Source: Azomonas macrocytogenes
Lineage (GTDB): Bacteria; Pseudomonadota; Gammaproteobacteria; Pseudomonadales; Pseudomonadaceae
Reading direction: 5' to 3'
Assembly (NCBI RefSeq): GCF_014191985.1
Contig: NZ_JACHXI010000011.1
Span: 1 to 64,000, forward strand
Length of the DNA stretch: 64,000 bases
Shown: one piece after another, positions 53,112 to 61,523 of the stretch
How positions within the stretch are numbered: position 1 is the stretch's first letter
Layout: each line of letters starts with the position of its first letter
Notes under the pieces: model-generated
Databases searched by the model: none
Told to the model about the DNA's origin: nothing
What the model saw: only the letters and a program-made list of their open reading frames with translations
Translations under genes and position numbers: made by a program

Positions 53112-53475
53112 CTAGAACGATGCTTCCAGGAGGCCGCTGGCCATCCTTCTTCCCCAAGCGCCGTTGGTGAAGCTCCATGTCACGACCATGACGAAGGCGC
53201 TCGCAGCCAACAGCAGCGCAGCCGATCCCAGGTTGACGAGCGCGCCGCGTTCCTTCCGGCGCGAACGGATGAACTGTTCGGCGATAACGAGATTGGGGAT
53301 GTAGAAGAAGAACGCCATGATCATGTCGAACCAGCCCGTGAAGCCCCTGCCTACACCGAGACCGCCGGACAGCAGGAACCACGTGCCGTATTCCATCCGA
53401 TAGAGCCAGGAACCGACGGTCAGCGCGAAGAGCCGGATCGCCCTGGCACGGTGTTGTTCATAGCGTCCGGCCCGG
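53112..53475 (-). pseudogene. DUF2306-like membrane protein, 5'-truncated
   Basis: The frame reads YEQHRARAIRLFALTVGSWL then YRMEYGTWFLLSGG, GWFDMIMAFFFYIPNLVIAEQFI and a C-terminal membrane segment LGSAALLLAASAFVMVVTWSF. The HRxxxIRxFALT pattern near the beginning is that of DUF2306 proteins, which normally have two or three more helices before it. The 5' end is cut at the stop codon of the methyltransferase gene. A start at 53396 (MEYGTWF) could still give a 94-residue protein. Confidence 0.55.
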
Positions 53476-53481
53476 GCCGCG

Positions 53482-55020
53482 TCAGATCACCTGCAGCGCC
53501 TTGAGCATGGGTAGCATCGAGGTCAGGAAACGCTCGGCCAACGGTTCGATCGCGGCGAGGTTGTCCTCGTGGAATTCAATTTTCTTATCGTCCTTTCTCA
53601 TGCGCTCGCCGATAGCTTCAAGAAATTTCCAGACGTACAGCGACAGTTCTTTCACCGTGCTGCGACCTTGGCCGATGGCATTGAGGAACAGCATGCAGGT
53701 GTGGGATACGTTGATGGCTCCACCGGTAATCGGGGAAGCCAGGTACTCGACCTCTCGGACGACCAGTGCGCGGTCACACACGTAGCGATTGAGATTCTTG
53801 CAACGGGCAACGATCTCGGCCGTGGGTACCTGGGCGGTGCTGGCATGGCCTGCGCCTACCAGAAGGATCATCGTTTTGATGACCTCCTCGATTCTGGCGT
53901 AGGCCAGTTTCGGGTGTTCGCTGATCTGTGCGATGGTCTTCGGCGCATAGTCGTTTTCGGCCAGAGCATCGATGACGTCCGCCGGAACCTTCTTGTAGAG
54001 AAGGATTGTCCCGAGCGGAAGAACGACTTCCTGTGGGATTTCGTTCTTGTGCGTGGTCAGCACGAACAACTGTTCCTTCCAACGCTGGATGAATTCGCCG
54101 TGTGGAATGCGGCGCGTGCCTTTTACGTACACGTCGCGTCGGAAAATCTGGTTGGTCAGAAAGTCCTTGGTGGTTTCCTTAAGCAGAGGATCGCCGATCT
54201 GGCCCAGGATCTTCTGTCCATCTGGCGTGAAACGGAACAGTTCGATGTTGTCCAGGAGGTGGGTTGAGCCCGCATAGGTGAGTTTGGCTTCGCCAAGTTG
54301 GGCGGACACTTCGGCGAACGTCGATATCTTCCAGTCAGCGTTCAAGTATTCATGGGCGATGTAGGCACTGTTGCGGACGTTCAGGGTTTCAAGATGCCGG
54401 GCCATCGCCGGAACGTTCCTGTAATAGTCGGCGCCCGCGGCGAACACGTCCTTGGCGAACTGCAGCACCCCGGAGATGGTGCCTTCCGCTCCCGAGCTGG
54501 CCCCGGCCTGGTCCTTGAAGAGCGACATCAGTTGGCGAATGGGGACATGGGGCGCCCAACCGGGGTAGACGTTGTAACTGACATAGGCGATGCCCCCGAT
54601 TTTGAGCTTGCGGCGGATCAGATCGACGATGACGTCCCGGTTCTCGTCCGAGATCCAGCTCCAGATGCCGTGAAGCACGATGTAGTCGAAATCTGGCAAA
54701 TCGGTTCGGAGCGCGAATTCCTTGAACGAATCATCGGATAGATGGGTGCGTGCACCGGAGGCAGCCGCCAGTTCGATCGCATTCGCCGCGTGAGCGGGAT
54801 TGAAATTCGTTCCCCAGTACGTCCCGCTGGTTGCCGCGGCGTGGAAGCTGACCGAGACCCCCTGGCCGAAGCCCAGCTCTAGGTAATTGTAGTCGTCGTT
54901 GCACCTGGGGGGGTCATAGCCACTCGCGAGGACTGCTAAGCGGAGCATGGAGGGGGTGAGTTGCTCGTAGTACCCGTACGTGTAGTTGAGGCCGGTGAAA
55001 TAACCTTCGGACCAGTTCAT
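53482..55020 (-). CDS. class I methyltransferase with methyltransferase regulatory domain
   Basis: A 512-residue protein. The N-terminal methyltransferase domain has the AdoMet motif YLELGFGQGVSVSF (near residue 46-59) and DFDYIVLHGIWSWI. The middle (about 215-300) matches the methyltransferase regulatory domain, and the C-terminal third is helical, the layout of PKMT-type protein lysine methyltransferases. The target is unknown. Its ATG overlaps the stop of the 65-residue gene by 4 bp, so translation is coupled. It is the last intact gene of the island operon. Confidence 0.8.
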   Translation of the reverse strand: MNWSEGYFTGLNYTYGYYEQLTPSMLRLAVLASGYDPPRCNDDYNYLELGFGQGVSVSFHAAATSGTYWGTNFNPAHAANAIELAAASGARTHLSDDSFKEFALRTDLPDFDYIVLHGIWSWISDENRDVIVDLIRRKLKIGGIAYVSYNVYPGWAPHVPIRQLMSLFKDQAGASSGAEGTISGVLQFAKDVFAAGADYYRNVPAMARHLETLNVRNSAYIAHEYLNADWKISTFAEVSAQLGEAKLTYAGSTHLLDNIELFRFTPDGQKILGQIGDPLLKETTKDFLTNQIFRRDVYVKGTRRIPHGEFIQRWKEQLFVLTTHKNEIPQEVVLPLGTILLYKKVPADVIDALAENDYAPKTIAQISEHPKLAYARIEEVIKTMILLVGAGHASTAQVPTAEIVARCKNLNRYVCDRALVVREVEYLASPITGGAINVSHTCMLFLNAIGQGRSTVKELSLYVWKFLEAIGERMRKDDKKIEFHEDNLAAIEPLAERFLTSMLPMLKALQVI

Positions 55021-55214
55021 TGTTTCTTTCCAGTGAGATCGATTGGGTCAGACAAGAAAGAGCAGAGGTAGGTGAATGACACGAGGCGATAGTCGCTGCG
55101 GAATCTGAAGAGTGGCAGCCATCCGTCCGCGTTTGACAACCCCGACTCGTTGGCGGTGTCGTCGTGCGGGTATCGGGTGATCCAGTGTTCAATCTTGATG
55201 TCTTCGTTGTTCAT
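55017..55214 (-). CDS. 65-residue protein coupled to the methyltransferase
   Basis: I do not recognise this protein. It begins MNNEDIKIEHWITRYPHDDT and is acidic with aromatic residues near the C-terminus (FRFRSDYRLVSFTYLCSFLS). It has no transmembrane segment and no leader-peptide motif such as GG. The start ATG at 55214 has AATGAACAACGAAG-type weak signals. Its stop overlaps the methyltransferase start. It could be a substrate or a partner of the methyltransferase, which is inference from coupling only. Confidence 0.6.
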   Translation of the reverse strand: MNNEDIKIEHWITRYPHDDTANESGLSNADGWLPLFRFRSDYRLVSFTYLCSFLSDPIDLTGKKQ

Positions 55215-55238
55215 TGGAAGAGGCCGGGTAATTGGACG

Positions 55239-56672
55239 TCATCGCCGCGGAAGCCGGCAGCTCACTGCCTGCGCAGGGGAGGCTGTGGCGTGCACCACGG
55301 ATTGGCCAGGATCGTCATGCGCACCCTTGGAGGCCGCAGGCGCGGCGCTTGCCGGCGGCGGCTTCACGCGCTGTGCCTGCGCGCGCCCCAGCCACAGGCC
55401 CAGCGCGACCCAGGCCAGCGCCAGCGGCATGACCACGCTGGCCAGTCCGTCTATAGCCAGGCCCAGCCGCCCGAGCGCACCTTCGGTCTGCGCACCGATG
55501 ACATCGCCGGCGCGGTACATGAAGGTGTCGACGAAAGCCTTGGCCTTGTACTTCTCCTCGCGGCTGACCACGGTGAACAGCGCCTCGCGCGCCGGCCGGG
55601 TGATGCCGCGCTGCACGGCGCGGTTGGCGGCCTCCAGCAGGATCAGCACCACGAACGAGCCGTAGATCGCCAGCCCGATGAAGCCGAGCGCGGTGGCCAC
55701 CGGCAGGATCGCCAGCGCCACGCCGAGGCCGAAGCGCGTGATGATCTTCCCGGTCAGGGTGAGCTGCAGGACCAGCACCGCGACCTGCGTCCACATGTCG
55801 ATATTGCCCAGGAGCGCCGTGCGCGCGTCCATGCTGTCGGCCATCGCTGTAATCATCTGCAGGCGGGTGAAGTAGACGAAGGTCACGAGTACGGTCATCA
55901 GCAGGATGTAGCCGGCGATGCCGGTCAGGTAGCGCGAGCGGAACACCGCGCGCAGGCCCGCCCAGGTGCTGCCGCCGATGCGCTCGGCCTCGCCGGCGAA
56001 TCCGGCCGTGGCGTCGGACGTATCGGTGTCGGCCCGGTCCGGCGCCACGCGAACCAGAAGCCAGGCCATGGCCAGGGCCAGCAGCAGGAATCCGCCGGCG
56101 ACCAGCAGCAGGTTGGGCGTGCCCAGCGGCTCGGCCAGTTGCGAGGTCAGCCAGGGCCCGAAGATCGCGCCAAGTGTGCCGCCCATCGAGATCAGGGCGA
56201 ACAGGCGCTTGCCCTGATCGCTGGTGAAGCGGTCGGTCAGCAGCGCCCAGAACACCATGGTGACGAACAGGTTGAACACGCTGAACCAGACGTAGAACAA
56301 CTGGCCGCTGCGCTGGCCGACCGCGCCGGGCGCGAACATCAGCAGTACCCAGAAGCTTACGAGGCTCAGTACGAAGAAGCCGTAGGTCGCGCCGATGAAC
56401 TGCAGCCGCCGCAGGTGGCTGACCAGCCAGCCGTACAGCGGGTTCACCGCCAGCGTGACCAGCGCGGTGCCGATGAACAGCCAGCGGATGCTCTCGATCC
56501 CGCGCTCCATGCCCAGCGCATCGCGCACCGGCCGCAGCAGCATCAGCGCAGTCAGCACGCAGAAGAAGAATAACCCCGCGATCAGTACCGGCCCGACCTC
56601 CTCGCGGCGAAGGTTGAACAGGATCTGCAGCAGGCGTGGGCGACGCGGCGCCGGTGGCGTGATTCGGCTCAT
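55239..56672 (-). CDS. MFS-type transporter related to ATP/ADP (Npt) translocases
   Basis: A 477-residue membrane protein with about 12 transmembrane segments. The pattern RREEVGPVLIAGLFFFCVLTALMLLRPVRDALG at the N-terminus, DRFTSDQGKRLFALISMGGTLGAIFGPWL in loop 4 and the later ANRAVQRGITRPAREALFTVVSREEKYKAKAFVDTFMYRAGDVIG are typical of the Npt1/NTT-like MFS branch common in free-living proteobacteria. True nucleotide exchange is not implied. The ATG overlaps the SDR stop (ATGA). It is GC-rich (near 65% by eye) and probably transferred from a high-GC donor. Confidence 0.8.
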   Translation of the reverse strand: MSRITPPAPRRPRLLQILFNLRREEVGPVLIAGLFFFCVLTALMLLRPVRDALGMERGIESIRWLFIGTALVTLAVNPLYGWLVSHLRRLQFIGATYGFFVLSLVSFWVLLMFAPGAVGQRSGQLFYVWFSVFNLFVTMVFWALLTDRFTSDQGKRLFALISMGGTLGAIFGPWLTSQLAEPLGTPNLLLVAGGFLLLALAMAWLLVRVAPDRADTDTSDATAGFAGEAERIGGSTWAGLRAVFRSRYLTGIAGYILLMTVLVTFVYFTRLQMITAMADSMDARTALLGNIDMWTQVAVLVLQLTLTGKIITRFGLGVALAILPVATALGFIGLAIYGSFVVLILLEAANRAVQRGITRPAREALFTVVSREEKYKAKAFVDTFMYRAGDVIGAQTEGALGRLGLAIDGLASVVMPLALAWVALGLWLGRAQAQRVKPPPASAAPAASKGAHDDPGQSVVHATASPAQAVSCRLPRR

Positions 56673-57868
56673 GGGGAGAGGGGCCTGGCTTGGAGTACGC
56701 CGGTGTCCGAGACGAGAATGGAGATCAGGTCGATCGCAGGTCGCGGCAGCGCCACGGTGGCCGCGGCACTCGACGGGAACCGCGTGCCACTGAGCGCTTC
56801 GCTGACCGTCCAAAGGCGGGCGGCTGCCTCGGCATCCGTCGCGGCGGCGGGCACCTTGGCCAGGCCGAGCGGGCCACGCGTTTCCATCATGCCGGTCGGC
56901 TCGTAGTAGCTTCCGCCTTGCACCTCATGCGCGGTGGCGGCATACAGCGTCGGCAACGCGCCCTGTGCAGCCGGCTGGAACAGGAACGACAGGTTGCGGC
57001 GGACGAATCCCGTGACGCCGCCGTGATGAACCAGCAGATCGGTACGCGAAACCCCCGGATGGGATGCGATGCTCTGGAGGCTCCAGCCTGCCGCATCACT
57101 GCGGCGCTGCAGCTCAAGGGCGAACATCAGACAGGCTAGCTTAGATTGGCTGTAGGCGGCAGCCGGATCGTAGGCTTGCTCGAACTGCAGGTCCGAGAAG
57201 TGGATGGCGCCGCCGCGGTCGGCGGCGATGCTGGACAAGGTGACAACGCGGGGAGCATCGGCCTTCTGCAACAGTGGCAGCAGCTCCGCGGTCAGGGCGA
57301 AATGGCCCAGGTAGTTGACGGCGAACTGCATCTCGAACCCGTCCGCCGAGGTGCCGCGCTCGGGCGGCTCCATGATCCCTGCGTTGTTGATCAGGCCGTC
57401 GAGACGGGGCAGCGTCGCATCGAGGCGTTCGCTCAGCGCGCGGACCGAAGCGAGATCGGCCAGGTCGAGCACTTCGAAGCTCACATGCGCCTGGGGCGTT
57501 TCTTGGCGGATGCTCGTGATCGCCTCCTGGCCCCGCTCCGGATTGCGCGCCGCGATCACGACCTCGGCACCGGCAGCCGCCAGGGCTTTGGCGCTTTCGT
57601 AGCCGATGCCACTCGTCCCGCCCGTGACCAGGAAGATGCGCCCACGCTGAGAAGGCATATCGGCCAGGCTCCAATCGGGTTTGGGCGCGCTCTGCGCAAT
57701 CGAACTGTCCGTGGCACACGCGGAGCTCAGCAGCAAACCGAAGGTGGCGAGGTAGTTTCGCCACCGGGAATATGTCGGGCGTACTTTGGAATCCGGAGTC
57801 GCAGTTCCAGTGACGACCGCCGTGCGGCCACACCGAGAGGAGGTGTCTGAAGCTATCCAGTGGGTCAT
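56669..57868 (-). CDS. chimeric short-chain dehydrogenase/reductase (SDR copy 2)
   Basis: A 399-residue protein. Residues 1-22 (MTHWIASDTSSRCGRTAVVTG) copy the N-terminus of SDR copy 1. They are joined to a different, complete SDR that has its own export-like start (NYLATFGLLLSSACATDSS) and the cofactor motif VTGGTSGIGYESAKALAAAG, NNAGIM, and the catalytic YSQSKLACLMFALE (Tyr-x3-Lys). A deletion between two SDR genes explains this. The new hybrid N-terminus would disturb export of the second part. It is followed by the MFS gene with 4-bp overlap. Dehydrogenase activity is likely, the substrate unknown. Confidence 0.75.
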   Translation of the reverse strand: MTHWIASDTSSRCGRTAVVTGTATPDSKVRPTYSRWRNYLATFGLLLSSACATDSSIAQSAPKPDWSLADMPSQRGRIFLVTGGTSGIGYESAKALAAAGAEVVIAARNPERGQEAITSIRQETPQAHVSFEVLDLADLASVRALSERLDATLPRLDGLINNAGIMEPPERGTSADGFEMQFAVNYLGHFALTAELLPLLQKADAPRVVTLSSIAADRGGAIHFSDLQFEQAYDPAAAYSQSKLACLMFALELQRRSDAAGWSLQSIASHPGVSRTDLLVHHGGVTGFVRRNLSFLFQPAAQGALPTLYAATAHEVQGGSYYEPTGMMETRGPLGLAKVPAAATDAEAAARLWTVSEALSGTRFPSSAAATVALPRPAIDLISILVSDTGVLQARPLSP

Positions 57869-57915
57869 GGTCTTTGCCTTGCATGAGAAAGGAAGGTAAG
57901 ATAGGTGCATAAATA

Positions 57916-57950
57916 TTTGCACTAAGTGCAAAACTTATAGCACTGAGTGC
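57916..57950. promoter_or_regulatory. operator pair between SDR copy 2 and TetR
   Basis: TTTGCACTAAGTGCAAA (57916-57932) is a perfect palindrome and GCACTGAGTGC (57940-57950) a second one, centres 21 bp apart. They lie 56 and 77 bp upstream of the SDR start and abut the TetR ATG. The spacing of two DNA turns suits two TetR dimers. Confidence 0.75.
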
Positions 57951-58586
57951 ATGCGCGCAATAGGCTATCCAGAAATGTCGGAAACCCTCCCCCCCGTGGG
58001 CATTGCGCCCGCAGAAGGCTTGCGGGAACGCAAGCGCCGTGAAACACGTCAGCGCATTGCCGAAGTCGGGCAGCGCCTGTTCCTCGCCAACGGTTACGAA
58101 AGCACGACGCTGGACGCCATCGCGGCAGAAGCCGGCATCTCACGCCGCACCTTCTTCTCGTACTTCAAGTCGAAGGACGACATCATCTTTTTCTGGCTGG
58201 ACACCGACCGGGCCAGTCTGATTGTCAGTCTGCTGAAGACATCACCCGACGTGCCGCCGCTCGATGCGGTTCGCGATGTGATGGTCAAGCACATTGCGCG
58301 CTACACGACCGAGCAGATGATCGCCATCGACAATCTCATGCTGTCGAGCGAATCGCTGCTTGCACGCAAACAAGCGCACTACGCGGAACAGGAACAGGCG
58401 CTCTTCAAAGCACTGTGCGAGGTCTGGCGGCAGCCTGAGCGCCGTCCGGCGCTGCGGATGGTGGCCATGGTATCCATCGGTGCGATGAGAGTCGCGCTTC
58501 AGGCATGGAGGGACCAGACTGGCCAGCGGAAGCCGGCATCCAAGTTCCTGCGGGACGCCTTCGACAGCCTGAGGTCCGAACTTTGA
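57951..58586 (+). CDS. TetR/AcrR family transcriptional regulator
   Basis: A 211-residue repressor. The DNA-binding part reads RKRRETRQRIAEVGQRLFLANGYESTTLDAIAAEAGISRRTFFSYFKSKDDI at residues 24-75, with the recognition helix near ISRRTFFSYF. The C-terminal half is helical and not specific. An internal ATG at 57975 is an alternative start and would leave the second operator in the leader. It is divergent from the SDR-MFS-methyltransferase operon, whose promoter carries matching palindromes, so it most probably represses that operon and itself. Confidence 0.9.
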   Translation: MRAIGYPEMSETLPPVGIAPAEGLRERKRRETRQRIAEVGQRLFLANGYESTTLDAIAAEAGISRRTFFSYFKSKDDIIFFWLDTDRASLIVSLLKTSPDVPPLDAVRDVMVKHIARYTTEQMIAIDNLMLSSESLLARKQAHYAEQEQALFKALCEVWRQPERRPALRMVAMVSIGAMRVALQAWRDQTGQRKPASKFLRDAFDSLRSEL

Positions 58587-58867
58587 CCGTGCGTCGCAGC
58601 TTGAACGGCCGAGCGCTGGCGCGGTATGAGCGGTTGGCAGGGACCAAACACCCGACGAGAAAAAGCCCTGCCTGACCTGACAGCTAGTGCTTATGCGCCG
58701 AAAGTCAGAATTATTTTTTATGTACTTGTAGTCGTTCTATCGGGCACCCATCCAGACTCTGAACTTTCCTTGATGAGCGCGAGCCTACTGAACAGGCGGC
58801 AAAGTTAACGAGGCAGACAAGATGCCTCTTGCCAACCGGATAGGAAGCTATCCAATGGGAGGTCCTT

Positions 58868-59281
58868 ATGAAAATAAATGAAATCATGACTCGGGAAGTC
58901 TGGACTATTCAGCCGGAAACGACCTTGCAGGAAGCGGCAGAACTGATGCGGCAGGCTGATACAGGTTCGTTGATTGTCAATGAGAATGACCGAATGGCAG
59001 GCCTTGTTACTGATCGGGACATTGTCATTCGGGCGGTAGCGGACGGACTTGATTTGCAAACGCCGGTGAGCGAAATCATGAGCGCTGACGTCTGTTACTG
59101 TTTTGAAGACGAAGAGGTGGATCATGTAGCCGAGAACATGGGGCAAATCGAAAAACGGCGATTACCCGTGGTGGACAGAGACAAACGGCTGGTCGGAGTC
59201 ATCTCGTTGGCCAACATCGCCAGTTGCAACAGCGATAAGGTCATATCTCACTTCGCCAACAGCGTAGCTCGACCTCATTGA
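58868..59281 (+). CDS. two-CBS-domain protein
   Basis: A 137-residue protein composed of two CBS repeats (MTREVWTIQPETTLQEAAEL and, after GLVTDRDIVIRAVADG, a second repeat ending RRLPVVDRDKRLVGVISLANIA). Stand-alone CBS pairs bind adenine nucleotides and are often induced by stress or low oxygen. GGAGGTCCTT gives a strong ribosome binding site. GC content returns to the core level here, so it lies beyond the island. Confidence 0.9.
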   Translation: MKINEIMTREVWTIQPETTLQEAAELMRQADTGSLIVNENDRMAGLVTDRDIVIRAVADGLDLQTPVSEIMSADVCYCFEDEEVDHVAENMGQIEKRRLPVVDRDKRLVGVISLANIASCNSDKVISHFANSVARPH

Positions 59282-59490
59282 TTTTTTCTCAAGCCGGGCC
59301 GGATAAAAGCGACCCGGCTCCGAAGCTCCGATGATAGCGGGCTGCTCCGGCAGTCAGGCTCGTTGGTCAGCCCAGGCGCGAAGGCCGTGCTTTCCCAGCG
59401 TCTTGTGTGAACCAGGATCCTGCCGCTTTATCCCGTCACATACTCTACTTCTTGGTCGAGCTTTCTATTGGCGCATGACCGACCCGGTTC

Positions 59491-60315
59491 TCAGCGCCAA
59501 ATCAGTTGCAGCTCGCTGGCGAGTGCCAGCATGTGCTGTTGCTTGATGCTGATCTGTTTTTCCTTCATGTCGAGCCAGATCTTGTTCCAGCCATCCAGTT
59601 TTGCGGTATCCAGATATCGAGCTGCCCTGTGTTGGCGGATAAAGTGTCCGCGATGGCCTTTTTCCAATAGTTTTTTGCTCAGACGAGGAACAAGGAGTGC
59701 GTCGGCACGTGGCAGGGTATGGGCGATTTGCAGGCCCGCGAGATCCCAGTCGGGAAAGACCGTGATGCGGCAAGCCTGGGGCAGGTTTACCAGCAAAGTG
59801 CGCAGGCCTTTGGCCAGTCCGTTATGGCCTCGGTAGAGAACCAGACTTTGGGCTATCTCTGGCGGCAGAGAAAATTCCTGCCAGTCATCGAAGCTGTCCA
59901 GATTTTCGATTATCAATACCTGCCTTATCTGGGCTAGGTCCAGGCTGGATAGCGGTACGCGCAGGCTCAACTGCGCAGATAAGACGGGAAGTGGCGCGGG
60001 TAGTCGCCCTTTGACCAGCACATGGTTTTCGTCGGGACGTGTGGGGGCGATTTTTTCGTCGATGGCCGTGGCAGCAGCCTGTACACGGTTACCAGTGGGC
60101 AGGGGTTCCAGTGGATCTATTCCCCATGCCTGGTGCGCCAGTTCAGCCAGGATTCGTTGCTGCTCTGGCGGTAAATACAGCTGGTTACCGCGTATCTCGC
60201 CGATATCGAAGACTGTGTGGATTTCCCGCCAGGCGGGAGTCAGTTTTACTTGATGGGCATATTTGCGTAATTGGTTATGAACCAGTCGCATATGCCGTTT
60301 GCTCAAGCCAGCCAC
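59491..60315 (-). CDS. MksG/JetD-like TOPRIM nuclease subunit
   Basis: A 274-residue protein that fits the DUF7281/MksG family. The C-terminal half has a TOPRIM pattern: LIIENLDSFDDW with Glu137 and VFPDWDLAGLQIA with Asp189 and Asp191, the acidic triad that binds metal. The N-terminal half is helical and likely binds DNA or the condensin. It overlaps the mksF end by 13 bp and is the last gene of the operon. In Wadjet systems this subunit cuts plasmid DNA after the condensin has extruded it. Confidence 0.75.
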   Translation of the reverse strand: MAGLSKRHMRLVHNQLRKYAHQVKLTPAWREIHTVFDIGEIRGNQLYLPPEQQRILAELAHQAWGIDPLEPLPTGNRVQAAATAIDEKIAPTRPDENHVLVKGRLPAPLPVLSAQLSLRVPLSSLDLAQIRQVLIIENLDSFDDWQEFSLPPEIAQSLVLYRGHNGLAKGLRTLLVNLPQACRITVFPDWDLAGLQIAHTLPRADALLVPRLSKKLLEKGHRGHFIRQHRAARYLDTAKLDGWNKIWLDMKEKQISIKQQHMLALASELQLIWR

Positions 60316-61523
60316 AGGCAGATATCCCTGATAATGAAATTGCCGGAATAGTCTGGGTGCGGCTCACCGATCGGGTCCAGGACGAAGTGGCGTTTCTGTT
60401 CTGCAGGCAGCCCTTCGAAACCACCAATGACTTGATACAGCCAGCTTTCGGCATCCCAGGGCAACGCTTGGTGCTGACGATATTCCAGCGCGGAAAGACG
60501 CAGACCGCTGTCGATTACGCTGCAGAAATAGGCCGATACGGCTTCCCGGATCGGATTGCTCTGTACTTCGAAGGTTTCCGGTTCATGCAGAAGCAATTCC
60601 GCTGCCTCGACAGGTACTTGCAGGGAACGCTCCTGGGGCTGCAACGCCTTGATCTGGGCGATCAATTCCAGTAGCTCGTTTTCGTGTTGCTGATTGTGAA
60701 TATCCACCGCGGCAGGAGCCAGGATGGGCGTGGCCTGATTGAACAGTTGCGGGATTTCCTTGGCGCCAGTGTGATTGCCAATCCGATAGTCCGGGTGCTG
60801 CTCCAGATGCAACAGCCAGCCCTTGAGCAGGCGAGTGCGACCACGAATCTGGCGAAAGCGGCCGAGCAATTCCAGTAACCGGCCTTGTACGATGCTCAGC
60901 TCCTGGGCGCACTCGCTGACGGTGCGTTGCAAACGGGTAACCAGTAGCCGGCGCAAATCGCGCAGATCGCCAGCCGTTTCGGCCAGCTCTTCGAAGCTGA
61001 TCATCTCCAGTCCGTTGAGCAACTCGCTTACTTGGGATTGCGCCAGTTCGTTTTCGCGGATCTTGGCGTTGAGCGTGCCGACATAACCGAATTCGTTGTT
61101 CAGGCGGCTCCAGAGCACACGGGTGCCGTGGCGCAGGGTTTCGCCGAAGGCATAGACATGCTCTTTCAGATCCGCCAGATACACATCCGCGGCGGCATAG
61201 TCGCCCTGATGGCGCGCTTCCTTGTAATGCGCTGCCAGGGTTTTGAAGGTGACCAGCGCCGAACCGGTGTTTGCATCGATCTGGCGGTTGCGATCATCGC
61301 GCAAGGCTTCTTCCAGCAGCGACCGGACGGTCCGGCGCAGATGCAGATCGGCTTCCGGTTCGGGGCGATAGAGAATCCCGTCTTTTATCAACCGATCCTG
61401 GACTGCGGGTTCCAACGCCTGGTCGGGCAGTGAACCGGAAAGGTAGGCGTCCATGATGGGGTCTGCATGGCGGGCCAGTTGCTTGAGAAAGCGCACCCCG
61501 GTCTGATGGAGATCGCCACTCAT
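60303..61523 (-). CDS. mksF: MksF-like kleisin subunit
   Basis: A 406-residue, mostly helical protein with an N-terminal winged-helix-like part and long helices around residues 70-220 (LRRTVRSLLEEALRDDRNRQ is the start of one). It has no transmembrane segment or enzyme motif. Position between mksE and mksG, size and helical content fit the MukF/MksF kleisin that bridges the SMC heads. Its ATG overlaps the mksE stop (ATGA). The assignment relies on order and fold impression more than on motifs. Confidence 0.7.
   Translation of the reverse strand: MSGDLHQTGVRFLKQLARHADPIMDAYLSGSLPDQALEPAVQDRLIKDGILYRPEPEADLHLRRTVRSLLEEALRDDRNRQIDANTGSALVTFKTLAAHYKEARHQGDYAAADVYLADLKEHVYAFGETLRHGTRVLWSRLNNEFGYVGTLNAKIRENELAQSQVSELLNGLEMISFEELAETAGDLRDLRRLLVTRLQRTVSECAQELSIVQGRLLELLGRFRQIRGRTRLLKGWLLHLEQHPDYRIGNHTGAKEIPQLFNQATPILAPAAVDIHNQQHENELLELIAQIKALQPQERSLQVPVEAAELLLHEPETFEVQSNPIREAVSAYFCSVIDSGLRLSALEYRQHQALPWDAESWLYQVIGGFEGLPAEQKRHFVLDPIGEPHPDYSGNFIIRDICLWLA

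Noticed and set aside
55164-56573. 469-residue plus-strand open frame rich in Gln, Arg and His
   Set aside because: It is antisense to the MFS gene, which has clear transmembrane pattern and family motifs. High GC makes long shadow frames, and the product is low-complexity.
57141-57884. Long open frames on both strands over the SDR (for example 57146-57850 plus)
   Set aside because: They overlap the SDR with its conserved NAD and catalytic motifs; GC-rich shadow frames.
58587-58867. Search for a right-hand attachment site of the island
   Set aside because: I could not find a copy of the tRNA-Gly 3' end or the 14-bp palindrome arms; the boundary cannot be placed by eye.
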